DNA from: Arthrobacter dokdonellae
GTDB taxonomy: Bacteria; Actinomycetota; Actinomycetes; Actinomycetales; Micrococcaceae
Direction of reading: 5' to 3'
Length of the DNA stretch: 64,000 nt
Assembly: GCF_003268655.1 (NCBI RefSeq)
Contig: NZ_CP029642.1
Span: forward strand, 3,968,001-4,032,000
Part shown: one piece after another, positions 55,320 to 64,000 of the stretch
Position numbering within the stretch: the first letter of the stretch is position 1
How the letters are laid out: every line of letters starts with the position of its first letter
Position numbers and translations under genes: made by a program
The notes under the pieces: model-generated
Databases searched by the model: none
The model's input: only the letters and a program-made list of their open reading frames with translations
What the model was told of the DNA's origin: nothing

Positions 55320-55997
55320 GTGTTCAATATCCCCGCAATTACCTGGACCCTCACGGCCGTCCTGCTGCTGAGCGGTAGCTACCACCTCCTCCAAGCAATG
55401 AAGTCCCGTCAGCTCACGGACCAGGTTAACAAAAGCCTCCACGCCCTCATGCACCTCCTGATGGCGGCCATGTTGTGGAACCTCGCACCCTCGACCATGC
55501 TGGCCCAGATTGCAGTCCTCACCGGCGCGGCGCTGTGGTTTATTATTCAGGCAGTCGCCCGCCCGGAATTCAAAACACTCTGCGCGGACGGCCATGGCCG
55601 ACTCAAATGCGTTTACCACAGCCTCACCATGGCCGGCGCCGCCCTCATGATCGCAATGATGGGTCATATGAGCACCGCCGGCTATATAACAGCTCCGTCT
55701 GACGGAATGGCCGGAATGGGCGGAATGACCATGTCGCACAACCACCATCCGATGGCAGCCCCAATCGAAACCACGGCTGGAGTATCAATGGACCACTCCC
55801 CCGCCCTGGCAATCCTGCTCACAGCAGCCTTCACAGCAGCATCCATAATCTTCATCATCCTTCTCCTGCGCGCCCGGCCCACGAAAAACACCCACCACCC
55901 CAGATCAGACCACAGACTCTCCCTCCGGGCAGAACACGCACTCGAAGCACTCGGCGCCGCCGTCATGGCCCTCATGTTCACCACCATGACACCATGA
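55320..55997 (+). CDS. DUF5134-like membrane protein with Met/His-rich loop
   Basis: About 225 residues from the GTG at 55320, chosen because GGGAG lies 10 bases upstream and upstream starts are inside a terminator hairpin. Five or six membrane segments; the first begins TWTLTAVLLLSGSYHLL. Between the fourth and fifth is a Met/His-rich stretch (GMAGMGGMTMSHNHHPM) that could bind copper. Position after the copper amine oxidase operon suggests a role in copper handling, but this is inference. Confidence 0.65.
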   Translation: MFNIPAITWTLTAVLLLSGSYHLLQAMKSRQLTDQVNKSLHALMHLLMAAMLWNLAPSTMLAQIAVLTGAALWFIIQAVARPEFKTLCADGHGRLKCVYHSLTMAGAALMIAMMGHMSTAGYITAPSDGMAGMGGMTMSHNHHPMAAPIETTAGVSMDHSPALAILLTAAFTAASIIFIILLLRARPTKNTHHPRSDHRLSLRAEHALEALGAAVMALMFTTMTP

Positions 55998-56243
55998 CCC
56001 CCCACGAGACCGGACTCACATCCAGTACCGAGACGAGCAGCCGTGACTGGCACCTCTTCAGAAGGGCTCGGAGCGGAACGGGCCCGGTCCTCTCTAAATT
56101 AGAGGATCCCCTGTTCGCAAGCGTCCTTTAGAGGGCCGTCACCGATGTTCTGACTTGGCCTTCGGCAGCTTCATATATCCACCTATGGATGAACACCACT
56201 CCCTCCCAGCCCATTTGACTGAACAGACTGAAAGGAAAAGCTC

Positions 56244-56567
56244 ATGATTCTTAGAGAAATTTCGTTCGAACGGTTTATTTTCACTTGCACTGCTTGTGAC
56301 CATGACTGGGGGTCCGACTATGACGTCCAACATGTTGAGGACGGTCACGGTCACGGTCGCGATTACTTCTTTCGCGACGGTCTGCACTGCCCCGATCCCA
56401 CCGGCCTAGGCGAAACGAAATGTCCTCGCTGCGGCCGGACCCCGGTCAGGACCCGCCTCGGTGACCGCCGGACCAGTCCCGCTGTCAAGGGCGTCATCCC
56501 AGAGGCGGCGGGCGCAACCACCTTGCCTACCCAGGCCGCGGCACCACCTCTCTCAGACGCACGATAG
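56244..56567 (+). CDS. Small zinc-ribbon protein
   Basis: A 107-residue protein with CTACDHDW and CPRCGRT, two CxxC knuckles separated by about 35 residues including a His-rich HVEDGHGHG, so probably a zinc ribbon. The C-terminal third is low in structure (Ala/Pro). GAAAGGAAAAGC precedes the ATG. Unknown function; Zn or Cu sensing is a possibility given the neighbours. Confidence 0.6.
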   Translation: MILREISFERFIFTCTACDHDWGSDYDVQHVEDGHGHGRDYFFRDGLHCPDPTGLGETKCPRCGRTPVRTRLGDRRTSPAVKGVIPEAAGATTLPTQAAAPPLSDAR

Positions 56568-56615
56568 TTCCCAAAACAGACCCCAACTGCGATACCCACG
56601 GCAAGAGGCGACCCC

Positions 56616-56699
56616 GTCCTCTCATGGTGACGCGCTACCCGATGTCCTCTCATGGTGACGCGCTACCCGATGTCCTCTCATGGTGACGCGCTACCTGAT
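56616..56699. repeat. Three tandem copies of a 28-bp unit
   Basis: Exact units at 56616-56643 and 56644-56671, with one mismatch in 56672-56699. Each contains CTCTCATGGTGACGCGCTAC. No spacers, so not a CRISPR. On the minus strand each unit would add residues reading VARHHER in a possible protein remnant. Confidence 0.9.
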
Positions 56700-57308
56700 C
56701 CTCCACGAACGCGTCCACGTGGGCAGGCAGCTCCCCAATACTGGTGGCACCTTGGCCACTGGCAAACTGAACTATCCTCACGATTAGCACCTCTCCTGTT
56801 CTGCGTGGAAATCCTGAACGGATTGGTAGCGCCTTCCAGACATCGTGAACCGTGGACTGCAAGAAAAGGTTCGTCACGGCCAACACCGTGATCGCGTGGA
56901 AATTCGCCGGCTGGTGCTGGTCCATGGTCAGTCCCCGATGGCGCCATGAGAGGTCGCATTTTTGCGAGCTGGCCAGTTCAGCAGGGAGGTCGAAAACGAC
57001 GCCAGAGCACCTGACTCTGACCCAACTATCCCAACTTGGCCAGGGAATTATGGAATCTCAACTTTTCCTCCCCCGGGCTTGGTTGCTTGTCCGAGGGCTC
57101 CACCGGCCCCGATGACCTATTCGAAGGGATAGATTAAACCATACCGAATGAGCGGTCCCGCTACCCGAAAATGATAGGACGATGGGTGCTAAGCCCATCC
57201 TCGGAAGAGGAAGGGTGAATCTGACCGACATGACCGACTCGCTGCTTAATCGACCTGCGACGATCAGCCGAGGCTCTACCGGCGAGTAGCGACAGAAAGG
57301 TAATCCAA
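56700..57308. other. Gene-poor region with a possible minus-strand relic
   Basis: On the minus strand 56925-56700 reads continuously (LFLQSTVHDVWKALPIRSGF, FASGQGATSIGELPAHVDAF) and resembles the N-terminal SAM-like part of a tyrosine recombinase, but nothing completes it. The rest to 57308 shows no gene. Low confidence. Confidence 0.3.
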
Positions 57309-57671
57309 ATGAGCATAACCTTCCAGCCCAGCGATCTCTTCGAGGGGGAGCTAGACAAGTCCCTACTCGGTCCCCCATTGGCCGATGTGATAGGCAAAGA
57401 GATTCCTACCAGGATAGCCATTCCCTTCACCAGCGACGACTCACGTATCCTCTCTGGAGTTTGGGAAGCGGAACCAGGGCTCTCACGATGGGAGTTTTTG
57501 GAGCGCGGAGAGGCGATTCACGTCCTTGAAGGCCGCATGGTGGTCACTGAAGACGGCGGTGAGCCTGTAAAAGTGGATGCCGGAACCTCCGCGATCTTCC
57601 CCATTGGCTGGCAAGGGACTTGGGAGATCCAAGAACGGATCAGGAAGTTCTTTGTGATCTTCACACGCTGA
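57309..57671 (+). CDS. Cupin_3-type small protein
   Basis: A 120-residue single-domain cupin. The barrel motifs are visible (GVWEAEPGLSRWEF, EAIHVLEGRMVVTEDGGEPV, AGTSAIFPIGWQGTWEI). Of the usual metal-ligand set, Glu and His positions are only partly preserved. Members of this DUF861 group include ureidoglycine-type and uncharacterised proteins. AAAGG precedes the ATG. Two more cupins lie at 63270 and 63755. Confidence 0.75.
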   Translation: MSITFQPSDLFEGELDKSLLGPPLADVIGKEIPTRIAIPFTSDDSRILSGVWEAEPGLSRWEFLERGEAIHVLEGRMVVTEDGGEPVKVDAGTSAIFPIGWQGTWEIQERIRKFFVIFTR

Positions 57672-58258
57672 CCAAGAGGAAGCTCTATAATTCGACCCGG
57701 CGGTAAACCCCGCGGTCCGACACGTTGCGGTCGTATGCGGGTTCTCCCAGTACACAGGTGGATATCGGAAATTCGGTATTCCCCGGCAGTGGTAGGGAGT
57801 CCACTTCAAGCACCCATAACGAATGTAATAAGGTTTCGCTGAATGCTGTGGCTCAGCTCCGGCACGCGGCGCCTCTCTGACGTTCGCCAATTTTCCACCG
57901 GGTGTGGCCTTGGCTGAATGGTCAGGTGAAGTTTCCGTCAGGCCATCTCAGACAATCCAGATGGTCCATGGAGGCATCCTCATCACACGACCTCGCCGAA
58001 TTAAGCCGCCAGAGGGCCCAGAGTGGTCCACGCCAACTTGGAGCATGCGGAAACCGTGCGCCAAGGACGCCACGTACTCGTCCGATCGTTGACCGCATGT
58101 TCAGGAACTACGGTGGCGTCTTGAAGGTCGACGGGGTGACTGTTAACAAGTAGACCTACTACCCCCGCGCCTGGGGCGCTCAGCCGAAGCACGCCTCGCT
58201 GCTCGAGTCGTCGATTCTGCCGTGTCACTCAGCTGAGCCGGAAGGAAGCTCTAAACCT
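57672..58258. other. No gene recognised (about 590 bp)
   Basis: Several short frames on both strands, none with recognisable domains. A GAAGGAAG ribosome site for the next gene lies at its end (about 58239-58246). Confidence 0.4.
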
Positions 58259-59434
58259 ATGTCCCGCCACATCTGGAAGACCCCGTTGGACCACGAGCCC
58301 GCCCACTTACGCGAGGAGGCCGAGCCAGACATGCAGAAGCATCAAAGAATGGCGTCAGGGCTGGAGCCGACTGCTGGCTCCGACGAGGCCATGACCGCGC
58401 ACGAGAGCAAGCCGGCCAACAAGATTAGCGATGGTGAGGTATCGACGACCAATCGGTTAATTGACGGCTTTGACGGAGTGCTCGCGGACCTCGACGGCGT
58501 CGTATATACCGGACCGCGGGTGATCGACGGCGCCATCGACGCACTCGATCAGCTCGCACGAGAAGGTAAGAGCCTCGCATACGTGACAAACAACGCGTCG
58601 CGCTCACCCGAGGACGTTGCCACCCATCTCCGGAAATTGGGAGCACCTGCCATCGCTGAGCAGGTCTTCGGATCCGCGCTGGCCGGTGCAGAACTGCTGG
58701 CTGGCGAGGTCGCCGTAGGCGCGTCGGTGCTCGTCGTCGGCAGTCAGTTCCTCGCAGACTGCGTCAGGGCGCAAGGACTTGTCGTTGTGTCCACCCCGGA
58801 TGAGCTCCCCGATGCTGTCATCCAGGGCTTTTCCCCTGCCCTCGGCTGGAAGGACCTGGCAGAGGCTTCCTACGCGATCGCAGCGGGCGCGACCTGGGTA
58901 GCGACGAACGTGGACATGACCCTTCCGCAGGAGCGGGGGTTCGCTCCCGGCAATGGGGCGCTTGTCGCCGCGGTTGCCGCTGCCACCGGCAAGCTTCCCC
59001 TGATAGCAGGAAAACCGGAAGCAGCTCTCTTCGAGACAGCGGCGCGCCACTCCGGCGTCGATCGCGCACTCGTCGTCGGCGACCGACTGGACACCGACAT
59101 CCTGGGCGGAAATCGCGCCGGCATGGCAACAGTCCTCGTCCTCACGGGCGTGGACTCGGTCCAAACGGCCCTGAGTGCGCGCCTGGAAGAACGGCCGAAC
59201 TATTTGATCCGTTCCCTGGGCGAACTCTACGAGGAGTACCCGGCGATCACGGTCGACGACGGTGCGTTCTCCTGTGGCGCCGCAGTGTCCCGGGCGTCGG
59301 GATCCAAGGTGAGCATTAACGGCAGAGAAGACGACCTTAACAGCTGGCGTGCTGCCTGTGCCGCCTGGTGGGCAGCTCACCCGGACAAAACACCGGACCC
59401 TGCGCCGGAGATCGTGTTCACGACGGCGGGATAG
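58259..59434 (+). CDS. HAD-IIA family phosphatase (NagD/phosphoglycolate phosphatase-like)
   Basis: A 391-residue protein. The first 70 residues are a polar extension; the HAD fold starts at GVLADLDGVVYTG (nucleophile Asp) with motif II VTNNASRSP, the C2 cap including ATNVDMTLP, motif III GKPE and motif IV VGDRLDTDILGGNRAG. The last 60 residues (SFSCGAAV to the end) form an extra domain seen in actinobacterial members. Likely dephosphorylates a small sugar or glycolytic phosphate. Shorter starts such as the ATG at 58391 are possible. Confidence 0.85.
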   Translation: MSRHIWKTPLDHEPAHLREEAEPDMQKHQRMASGLEPTAGSDEAMTAHESKPANKISDGEVSTTNRLIDGFDGVLADLDGVVYTGPRVIDGAIDALDQLAREGKSLAYVTNNASRSPEDVATHLRKLGAPAIAEQVFGSALAGAELLAGEVAVGASVLVVGSQFLADCVRAQGLVVVSTPDELPDAVIQGFSPALGWKDLAEASYAIAAGATWVATNVDMTLPQERGFAPGNGALVAAVAAATGKLPLIAGKPEAALFETAARHSGVDRALVVGDRLDTDILGGNRAGMATVLVLTGVDSVQTALSARLEERPNYLIRSLGELYEEYPAITVDDGAFSCGAAVSRASGSKVSINGREDDLNSWRAACAAWWAAHPDKTPDPAPEIVFTTAG

Positions 59435-59860
59435 GTGGCGCATAGGTCACCCGGTCGCCAAGAGGGACCTCCCGGGATGACGGTCAGCTCGTACAGCAAT
59501 TGCGCGTTGGTGTCCATGATGCCGGAGGGCTCCTCAGCTGGAACGACGCCGAAAAAACTTGGCGCTCCCCCTGTACAGTTCACGCTTCTCGCCTCAACGG
59601 GAAGTTCTCCCTGGCAGACTGCCCGAGGATGTCCGAAAGAGAAGATTCGCCGTGGCATCATCAACAGTTGGGGGATCATCGGCTGGATCGGTTGCGGCAA
59701 TGGGGAGTGGACAAAGTCTTTGCCTCTACCCAGCGACGGGATTCACGCAATCGTGGCGACCTTCCGGAAGGCCGAAGACCAGCTTGGCGGTCTGCGCCTC
59801 CGGCTCGAGCGGTACATTCTTCAACTAACGCCTGCGCCAGCACCAGAATGCGGTCTCGGT
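59435..59860. other. No gene recognised (about 425 bp)
   Basis: Convergent gap between the HAD gene and the Gfo/Idh/MocA gene. No domain or hairpin was recognised. Confidence 0.4.
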
Positions 59861-60856
59861 TCAGACATCACCCTCTTGCTTCCGGGCTGAACTGTCAAGC
59901 GCTTCCAAAACGCTTGTGTTGTTAGCCGCGTCCTTGAGATCGTAACGCAGGGGTGTGCCATTTAGGACGCAGTCAGCGAAGTGTTCACCCATCCTTACGA
60001 AGTGGTTTTCGCCCTTGATCTCGTGATACGTAGTTTCCTGCCCGAAGTGATGCTCCTCCAGGACCGAATCCTCCTCCAAGAGCCCAAAAGGATTGTCGAG
60101 GTAGAGCCGGCCTTCGGTGCCCGTGAGTTCTAAAAAGTTGCGGCGCTCAAGGTTTACCCCGGTATCAAGAAGCGCGGTTGTGCCGCCGGGGAAGCGCAGC
60201 ATGCCTGCAATGCTGGTGTCAATTTGACCTCCGTCGTTGGCATCGCGATAGTTGCCAAAGGCGGCTACTCGAGTTGGTTCCTGCGCCGTGACCATCCGGC
60301 TGACATTGACGCAGTAGCAGCCCGCGTCGAAAAGCGCGCCGCCGCCAAGTCCGGTGTACCAGCGGATGTTGTCGTCTCCCCCCGCCTCGAAGGAGTGACC
60401 GACGTGGACGAACGTCAATTTGCCCACCGCATGGGCGGCGAGCAGGTCTTGCAGCTTCTCAAAACGCGGGTGAAAACGGTACATGAAGCCTTCCAAGACT
60501 TTAAGCCCGGTTTCGTCGGCCTTGACTGCGATCTCTTCGCACTCCGCGGCGGTCATGGCCAAAGGCTTTTCGCAGAGGACGTGCTTGCCTGCGTCCAAGG
60601 ATTTTAGAATCCATTCCTGGTGCAGGGCGTTTGGCAGCGGAATATAGACAGCATCGATATCCGGGGACGCGAGCAACGCCTCATACGAGCCAAATGCTTG
60701 TGGGATGCCGTGTTTGTCGGCGCACTCCTTAGCCTTTTCCTCGGTTCGGGAAGCGATGCCTACGACCTCCCCGTTGGTCGTTTCCTGAAAAGCCGGGATT
60801 GTCTTGCGGACAATCCGGGCGCTGCCCAATATGCCCCACCGTAGTTTCTTGCTCAT
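59861..60856 (-). CDS. Gfo/Idh/MocA-family oxidoreductase
   Basis: About 331 residues from the ATG at 60856 with AAAAGGAG upstream. Rossmann start RWGILGSARIVRKTIPAF, the EKP motif HVLCEKPLAMTAAEC, and the C-terminal barrel with WYTGLGGGALFDAGCYCVN. The last features recall D-xylose 1-dehydrogenase and related NADP-dependent sugar dehydrogenases. Substrate not determinable. Stands alone on its strand. Confidence 0.85.
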   Translation of the reverse strand: MSKKLRWGILGSARIVRKTIPAFQETTNGEVVGIASRTEEKAKECADKHGIPQAFGSYEALLASPDIDAVYIPLPNALHQEWILKSLDAGKHVLCEKPLAMTAAECEEIAVKADETGLKVLEGFMYRFHPRFEKLQDLLAAHAVGKLTFVHVGHSFEAGGDDNIRWYTGLGGGALFDAGCYCVNVSRMVTAQEPTRVAAFGNYRDANDGGQIDTSIAGMLRFPGGTTALLDTGVNLERRNFLELTGTEGRLYLDNPFGLLEEDSVLEEHHFGQETTYHEIKGENHFVRMGEHFADCVLNGTPLRYDLKDAANNTSVLEALDSSARKQEGDV

Positions 60857-61075
60857 TGAACTCTCCTTTTTGAACCTATCCCCCGAGGGAAAGGCAGTGT
60901 CGAGGCCCCGATTCTGCAATCGAAAGTATCTCGGTGCTCAGAACCTGGCCATGGAAGGCAGCCGGTTGCAGTGTTCTCGCACTTATGGGGCGCGTGGCGC
61001 TGCTGATTATTGGCCGTTGCTGGAAGGTAGATTCGCCGGACTTCCGCCCAGGGCAATCCGTTGAAGTATACCCAG

Positions 61076-62566
61076 CTAGGGCGATCCTACGGCGGCGAGT
61101 ACCGACATGGCTTCCTGAATGACATCAGGCACTGGGTAGGACGGCCGCTTTATGCCAGACATCTCCTCCATGACGCGGACCACCTGGCAGCTGTAACCGA
61201 ACTCATTGTCGTACCAGAGATAGAGGATCAGGTTCTTGTCCGTGGAAACGGTGGCTAGGCCGTCCACGATGCCGGTTCGGCGCGAACCGACGAAATCGGT
61301 GGATACCACCTCGGGCGAGTCAATGTAATCGATCTGCTTGCGCAGCTCAGAGTGCAGTGCCATCTCACGAAGGTGGTTGTTCACCTCGTCCTTGGTGGTT
61401 CTGTTTTCGAGTCTGAGGTTCAAGATGGCCAGGGATACGTCCGGAGTGGGGACACGGATGGAGCTGCCAGTGAGCTTGCCGCGCAGCTCAGGAAGTGCCT
61501 TGGCCACTGCCTTGGCGGCCCCGGTTTCGGTAATCACCATGTTCAGTGCGGCGGAGCGGCCGCGCCGGTCACCCTTGTGAAAGTTGTCGATCAGGTTCTG
61601 GTCATTGGTGAACGAGTGGACGGTTTCCACATGACCGTGGACCACGCCGAACCTGTCATTGACGGCCTTGAGGACCGGGGTGATGGCGTTGGTGGTGCAG
61701 GATGCCGCGGACACGATCTGGTCCGTGTCCTGGATGGTGCCGTGGTTGATGCCGTAGACGATGTTCTTCAGCTCATCCTTCCCCGGAGCGGTGAGCAGTA
61801 CACGCGCAACGCCCTTGCTTTGGAGATGCTGGGACAGTCCTTCAGTGTCACGCCAGCGGCCGGTGTTGTCGACTAAGAGGGCGTTGGTGATGCCGTAGGC
61901 CGTGTAGTCGATCGTTGCTGGATTGTCCGAGTAGATGACCTGGATTTGGACCCCGTTGGCCGTAATGGTGTTGGCCTCCTGGTTTATCCGGATGGTGCCT
62001 TCAAAGGAACCGTGCACCGAGTCGCGGCGCAGCAGGCTGGCACGTTTCGAAAGGTCATTGGCGGCCCCGCGGCGGACTACGATGGCGCGCAAGCGCAGGC
62101 CATGCCCGCTTCCGGCCTTTTCGATGAGAAGGCGGGCCAAGAGCCGGCCGATCCGCCCGAAACCGTAGAGGACGACGTCGGTTCCGGTTCCGCCGGCACC
62201 GTGCCTGCCCACGACGTCGGTGAGTTCGGCTCGGAGGAACTCCTCTAGCGTCACATTGCCTCCCACGTCCTTGAACTTCTCGTTCAGGCGCGCAATGTCG
62301 ATCGCGGCCGGGCCGAGGTTCAATTGTGCCAGGGCGTTCAGCAAGGGGGCGGTCTCCTCCAGGAGCAATTCTTCCTTGCTGATCCGGCGCGCGAAGCGGT
62401 GCGCCTTGAGGATGTTCATGGTGGACATGTTGGTCAAACTTCGGCCGTGAATGCTCGCCACCACGTTGTTTTCGCGGTACAGCCGGCCGATCACCGGAAT
62501 CATGGCCTCGGCCAGGGACTGGCGTTCCATCCACGCCTCGAGACTACGATCTAAGGGTTGTAGCAT
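61076..62566 (-). CDS. gap: Glyceraldehyde-3-phosphate dehydrogenase, long GapB type
   Basis: About 496 residues from the ATG at 62566 (AAAGG upstream). A helical N-terminal extension of about 130 residues precedes the NAD(P)-binding GFGRIGRLLARLL. The catalytic C290 lies in SAASCTTN, followed by HSFTNDQN and the C-terminal WYDNEFGYS. Actinobacterial GapB enzymes of roughly 480 residues share this extension and work mainly in the gluconeogenic direction. Not part of an obvious operon. Confidence 0.88.
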   Translation of the reverse strand: MLQPLDRSLEAWMERQSLAEAMIPVIGRLYRENNVVASIHGRSLTNMSTMNILKAHRFARRISKEELLLEETAPLLNALAQLNLGPAAIDIARLNEKFKDVGGNVTLEEFLRAELTDVVGRHGAGGTGTDVVLYGFGRIGRLLARLLIEKAGSGHGLRLRAIVVRRGAANDLSKRASLLRRDSVHGSFEGTIRINQEANTITANGVQIQVIYSDNPATIDYTAYGITNALLVDNTGRWRDTEGLSQHLQSKGVARVLLTAPGKDELKNIVYGINHGTIQDTDQIVSAASCTTNAITPVLKAVNDRFGVVHGHVETVHSFTNDQNLIDNFHKGDRRGRSAALNMVITETGAAKAVAKALPELRGKLTGSSIRVPTPDVSLAILNLRLENRTTKDEVNNHLREMALHSELRKQIDYIDSPEVVSTDFVGSRRTGIVDGLATVSTDKNLILYLWYDNEFGYSCQVVRVMEEMSGIKRPSYPVPDVIQEAMSVLAAVGSP

Positions 62567-63269
62567 CGGGCTGCCTTTCCAATATTGGTCGGATTTACTT
62601 GATCCTTGAATGATCAGGGGCTGCGGGAATCCACCAGCCACTTGCCCAGCCTGCGGCGCCGAACCGCGTGTTGCCGGCTCGGGTGCCGCAGGCCTGACAG
62701 GAGGAAGACGGCAGCTTTGCCTGGCCGGCAAACTGACGCTTCATCCTCCAAAAACCGGGCTTGCAGTCCATCGTCCTGCAATTTTCGGGCCATGTAACCT
62801 CCAATTCGGAATGGTTGCACCTACCTAATTGTGTAGGCGGGTGCAACAAGTGGAGCGGTAGGCCAGCCTGCTCTGCAGGCGGTTAGTGTCCCCCATAACC
62901 ATCCCCTTCCGGGCTGGCATCCTGAGCGGCCCGCCCAAGTCACAAGCCTGGAGCCCGCGGTGCCGTTGCACAGGTTACGGCGCAGCGCCCAAACAGGCCT
63001 GCCTTCGGGACATCTTCGCGGCACGGAAGCAGACAGGGGACGTCATATACGCCACCCAAAACCGCGCCAAAACCGCGAAATCAAGGCCAACTATACATTC
63101 GTCTAGTGAGAAGTTTAAAGAAAGTCAACATGAACCATTGACTTGAACAGTTGTTCATGTCAAAGTCTTCTTTACACGGTGACGCGCATCACGCAGATGC
63201 AATGTCGCTGAGATTCTCCAAGGCATGCGGCACAACAGATGCTCCCCACTAGCGGAACGGTTAAAGATC
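62567..63269. promoter_or_regulatory. Gap with long inverted repeat before the cupin genes (63117-63181)
   Basis: No gene in the first 500 bases. ACATGAAC (63128-63135) and GTTCATGT (63153-63160) form perfect 8-bp arms, and imperfect pairing extends outward (AAAGAAAGTC against GACTTTG/GTCTTCTTT). Inside lies TTGAACAGTTGTTC, sharing TGAACAGTT with the repeat before the amine oxidase. A likely operator for the cupin operon. Confidence 0.45.
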
Positions 63270-63680
63270 ATGTCCACAACCACTCATCAGACCTCGACGG
63301 CGACGACGGGGGAAGCGATCGATTTCTGGCAAGGCAAGCCTATGGCGGCCCTGGAGGGTGATTGGGGGCGTTTGCGCTGCCGGTTCATAAATTCCCACCC
63401 GACCGGCGCGTGGGATGACTTCATACTTTCAGAGTGGGAGCTTGAGGCCTGCGCGTGGGAGGACTTTCACCCGCACAGCGAGACGGCCTTTGTGCTGGAG
63501 GGCGAACTCCATATCGAGAGCCAGGGTCAGACCGTCGTCCTGAAACCCGGCGATTCGGCTCGTGTCAATCCCGGCGGGGTTGGCCGTTACTGGGCACCCG
63601 TCTATGCCCGGATGGTCACCGTTTACGGGCCCAACCCGCAGGGCCTGGAGTCGCACTCCTTTCGCTACTCCGAACTCTGA
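63270..63680 (+). CDS. Cupin-domain protein
   Basis: A 136-residue protein from the ATG at 63270. Cupin motif 1 is FHPHSETAFVLEGELHIESQ (two His and a Glu positioned as metal ligands), motif 2 is PGDSARVNPGGVGRYW. Followed 75 bases later by another cupin gene, so they form a small operon. Unknown substrate. Confidence 0.75.
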   Translation: MSTTTHQTSTATTGEAIDFWQGKPMAALEGDWGRLRCRFINSHPTGAWDDFILSEWELEACAWEDFHPHSETAFVLEGELHIESQGQTVVLKPGDSARVNPGGVGRYWAPVYARMVTVYGPNPQGLESHSFRYSEL

Positions 63681-63754
63681 ACCATTCCCAAAACGTCAAA
63701 AACGAACACCCTATCGGCAACAGCGGCTGATAGCTCCCATGAAAGGAAAGATCA

Positions 63755-64000
63755 ATGACTGACAAGACAGCTTCCATTTCGGCCCAGGTCATCCGCGATG
63801 CTGACAACGTAACCGAGTTGGAGGATTGGGGGCCTTGCCCTGAAGCGACTGGACCGCAGATGGACACCCGCGGGATCTACTTGTGGAAGGACGGGAACGG
63901 CGCCGAGTCGGGTATCTGGGAATGCACCGCCGGCCCCTCCCGCTGGATCCTTGAAACCCACGAATTTCTGCACGTTCTTTCCGGTTCGATGACCATCACC
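63755..64000 (+). CDS. Cupin_3-type protein, cut by the window end
   Basis: The ATG at 63755 follows GAAAGGAAAG. The 82 visible residues (VIRDADNVTELEDWGPCPEA, GIWECTAGPSRWILETHEF, LHVLSGSMTIT) are the start of a DUF861-type cupin, with the Glu/His ligand region beginning at THEFLHV. The gene continues past 64000. Confidence 0.75.
   Translation, partial: MTDKTASISAQVIRDADNVTELEDWGPCPEATGPQMDTRGIYLWKDGNGAESGIWECTAGPSRWILETHEFLHVLSGSMTIT

Noticed and set aside
56616..56699. Possible CRISPR array
   Set aside because: The 28-bp units are directly adjacent with no spacers, and no cas genes are nearby.

Overview
The window looks like an accessory region of a high-GC actinobacterium, most likely an Arthrobacter-type soil Micrococcales. 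The signs are the high GC content, the LacI/ROK/RES-Xre repertoire, a copper amine oxidase whose active-site residue numbers nearly coincide with the Arthrobacter enzyme, a long GapB-type GAPDH and actinobacterial IS families (IS5, IS21, IS110, IS3, IS481). It is a mosaic of sugar and amine catabolic modules separated by mobile elements, gene remnants and repeat pairs. No intact tRNA, rRNA or CRISPR was seen.

Layout. (1) 0-8.3 kb: a minus-strand operon of ABC permease, ATPase and lipoprotein SBP (SsuABC/TauABC/NMT1 type), a formylglycine sulfatase and a secreted GH20 hexosaminidase with an F5/8C domain, preceded by a ROK repressor and a perfect 16-bp palindrome; probably uptake and desulfation of sulfated amino-sugar material. 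(2) 8.5-22.6 kb: a 13.9-kb segment bounded by two nearly identical 199-bp direct repeats, each holding the 3' end of a tRNA-Ala gene, as left by integrative elements. Inside are an XRE/nucleotidyltransferase pair resembling a toxin-antitoxin or abortive-infection unit, several very small overlapping genes, an IS5-family element with clean ends, and a complete D-glucarate/galactarate pathway (LysR, MFS, KDG dehydratase, KGSA dehydrogenase, GudD and a second enolase-superfamily dehydratase). (3) 22.6-26.2 kb: remnants of an isochorismatase-like hydrolase and a sugar isomerase, a RES-Xre toxin-antitoxin pair and an unknown HTH-like gene.

(4) 26.2-36.1 kb: a coherent sugar module, the best candidate for an undescribed pathway. 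It has an RbsABC-type importer, SDR/epimerase, amidohydrolase-2 (lactonase-like), beta-hydroxyacid dehydrogenase and a dehydrogenase with a C-terminal SAF domain, divergent from LacI, an ABM-domain protein and a gluconokinase-like kinase, with a near-perfect LacI-type operator between. Diverged repeats flank it. (5) 36.7-52 kb: an insertion-sequence cluster (IS21 with a 6-bp TSD, IS110, IS3, IS481 with iterated 24-bp end repeats, and a large unusual DDE transposon) plus a truncated LacI, a fibronectin-III surface protein and an integrase remnant.

(6) 49.2-56 kb: a copper amine oxidase gene cut in two by a 2416-bp insertion with a 5-bp target duplication; removing it restores a 644-residue frame. 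An amine/amino-acid permease and a Met/His-rich DUF5134-like membrane protein follow. (7) 56-64 kb: a zinc-ribbon protein, a 28-bp tandem repeat, three cupin proteins, a HAD-IIA phosphatase, a Gfo/Idh/MocA oxidoreductase and a GapB-type GAPDH. All functions are inferred from sequence motifs and neighbourhood; no database search was run.
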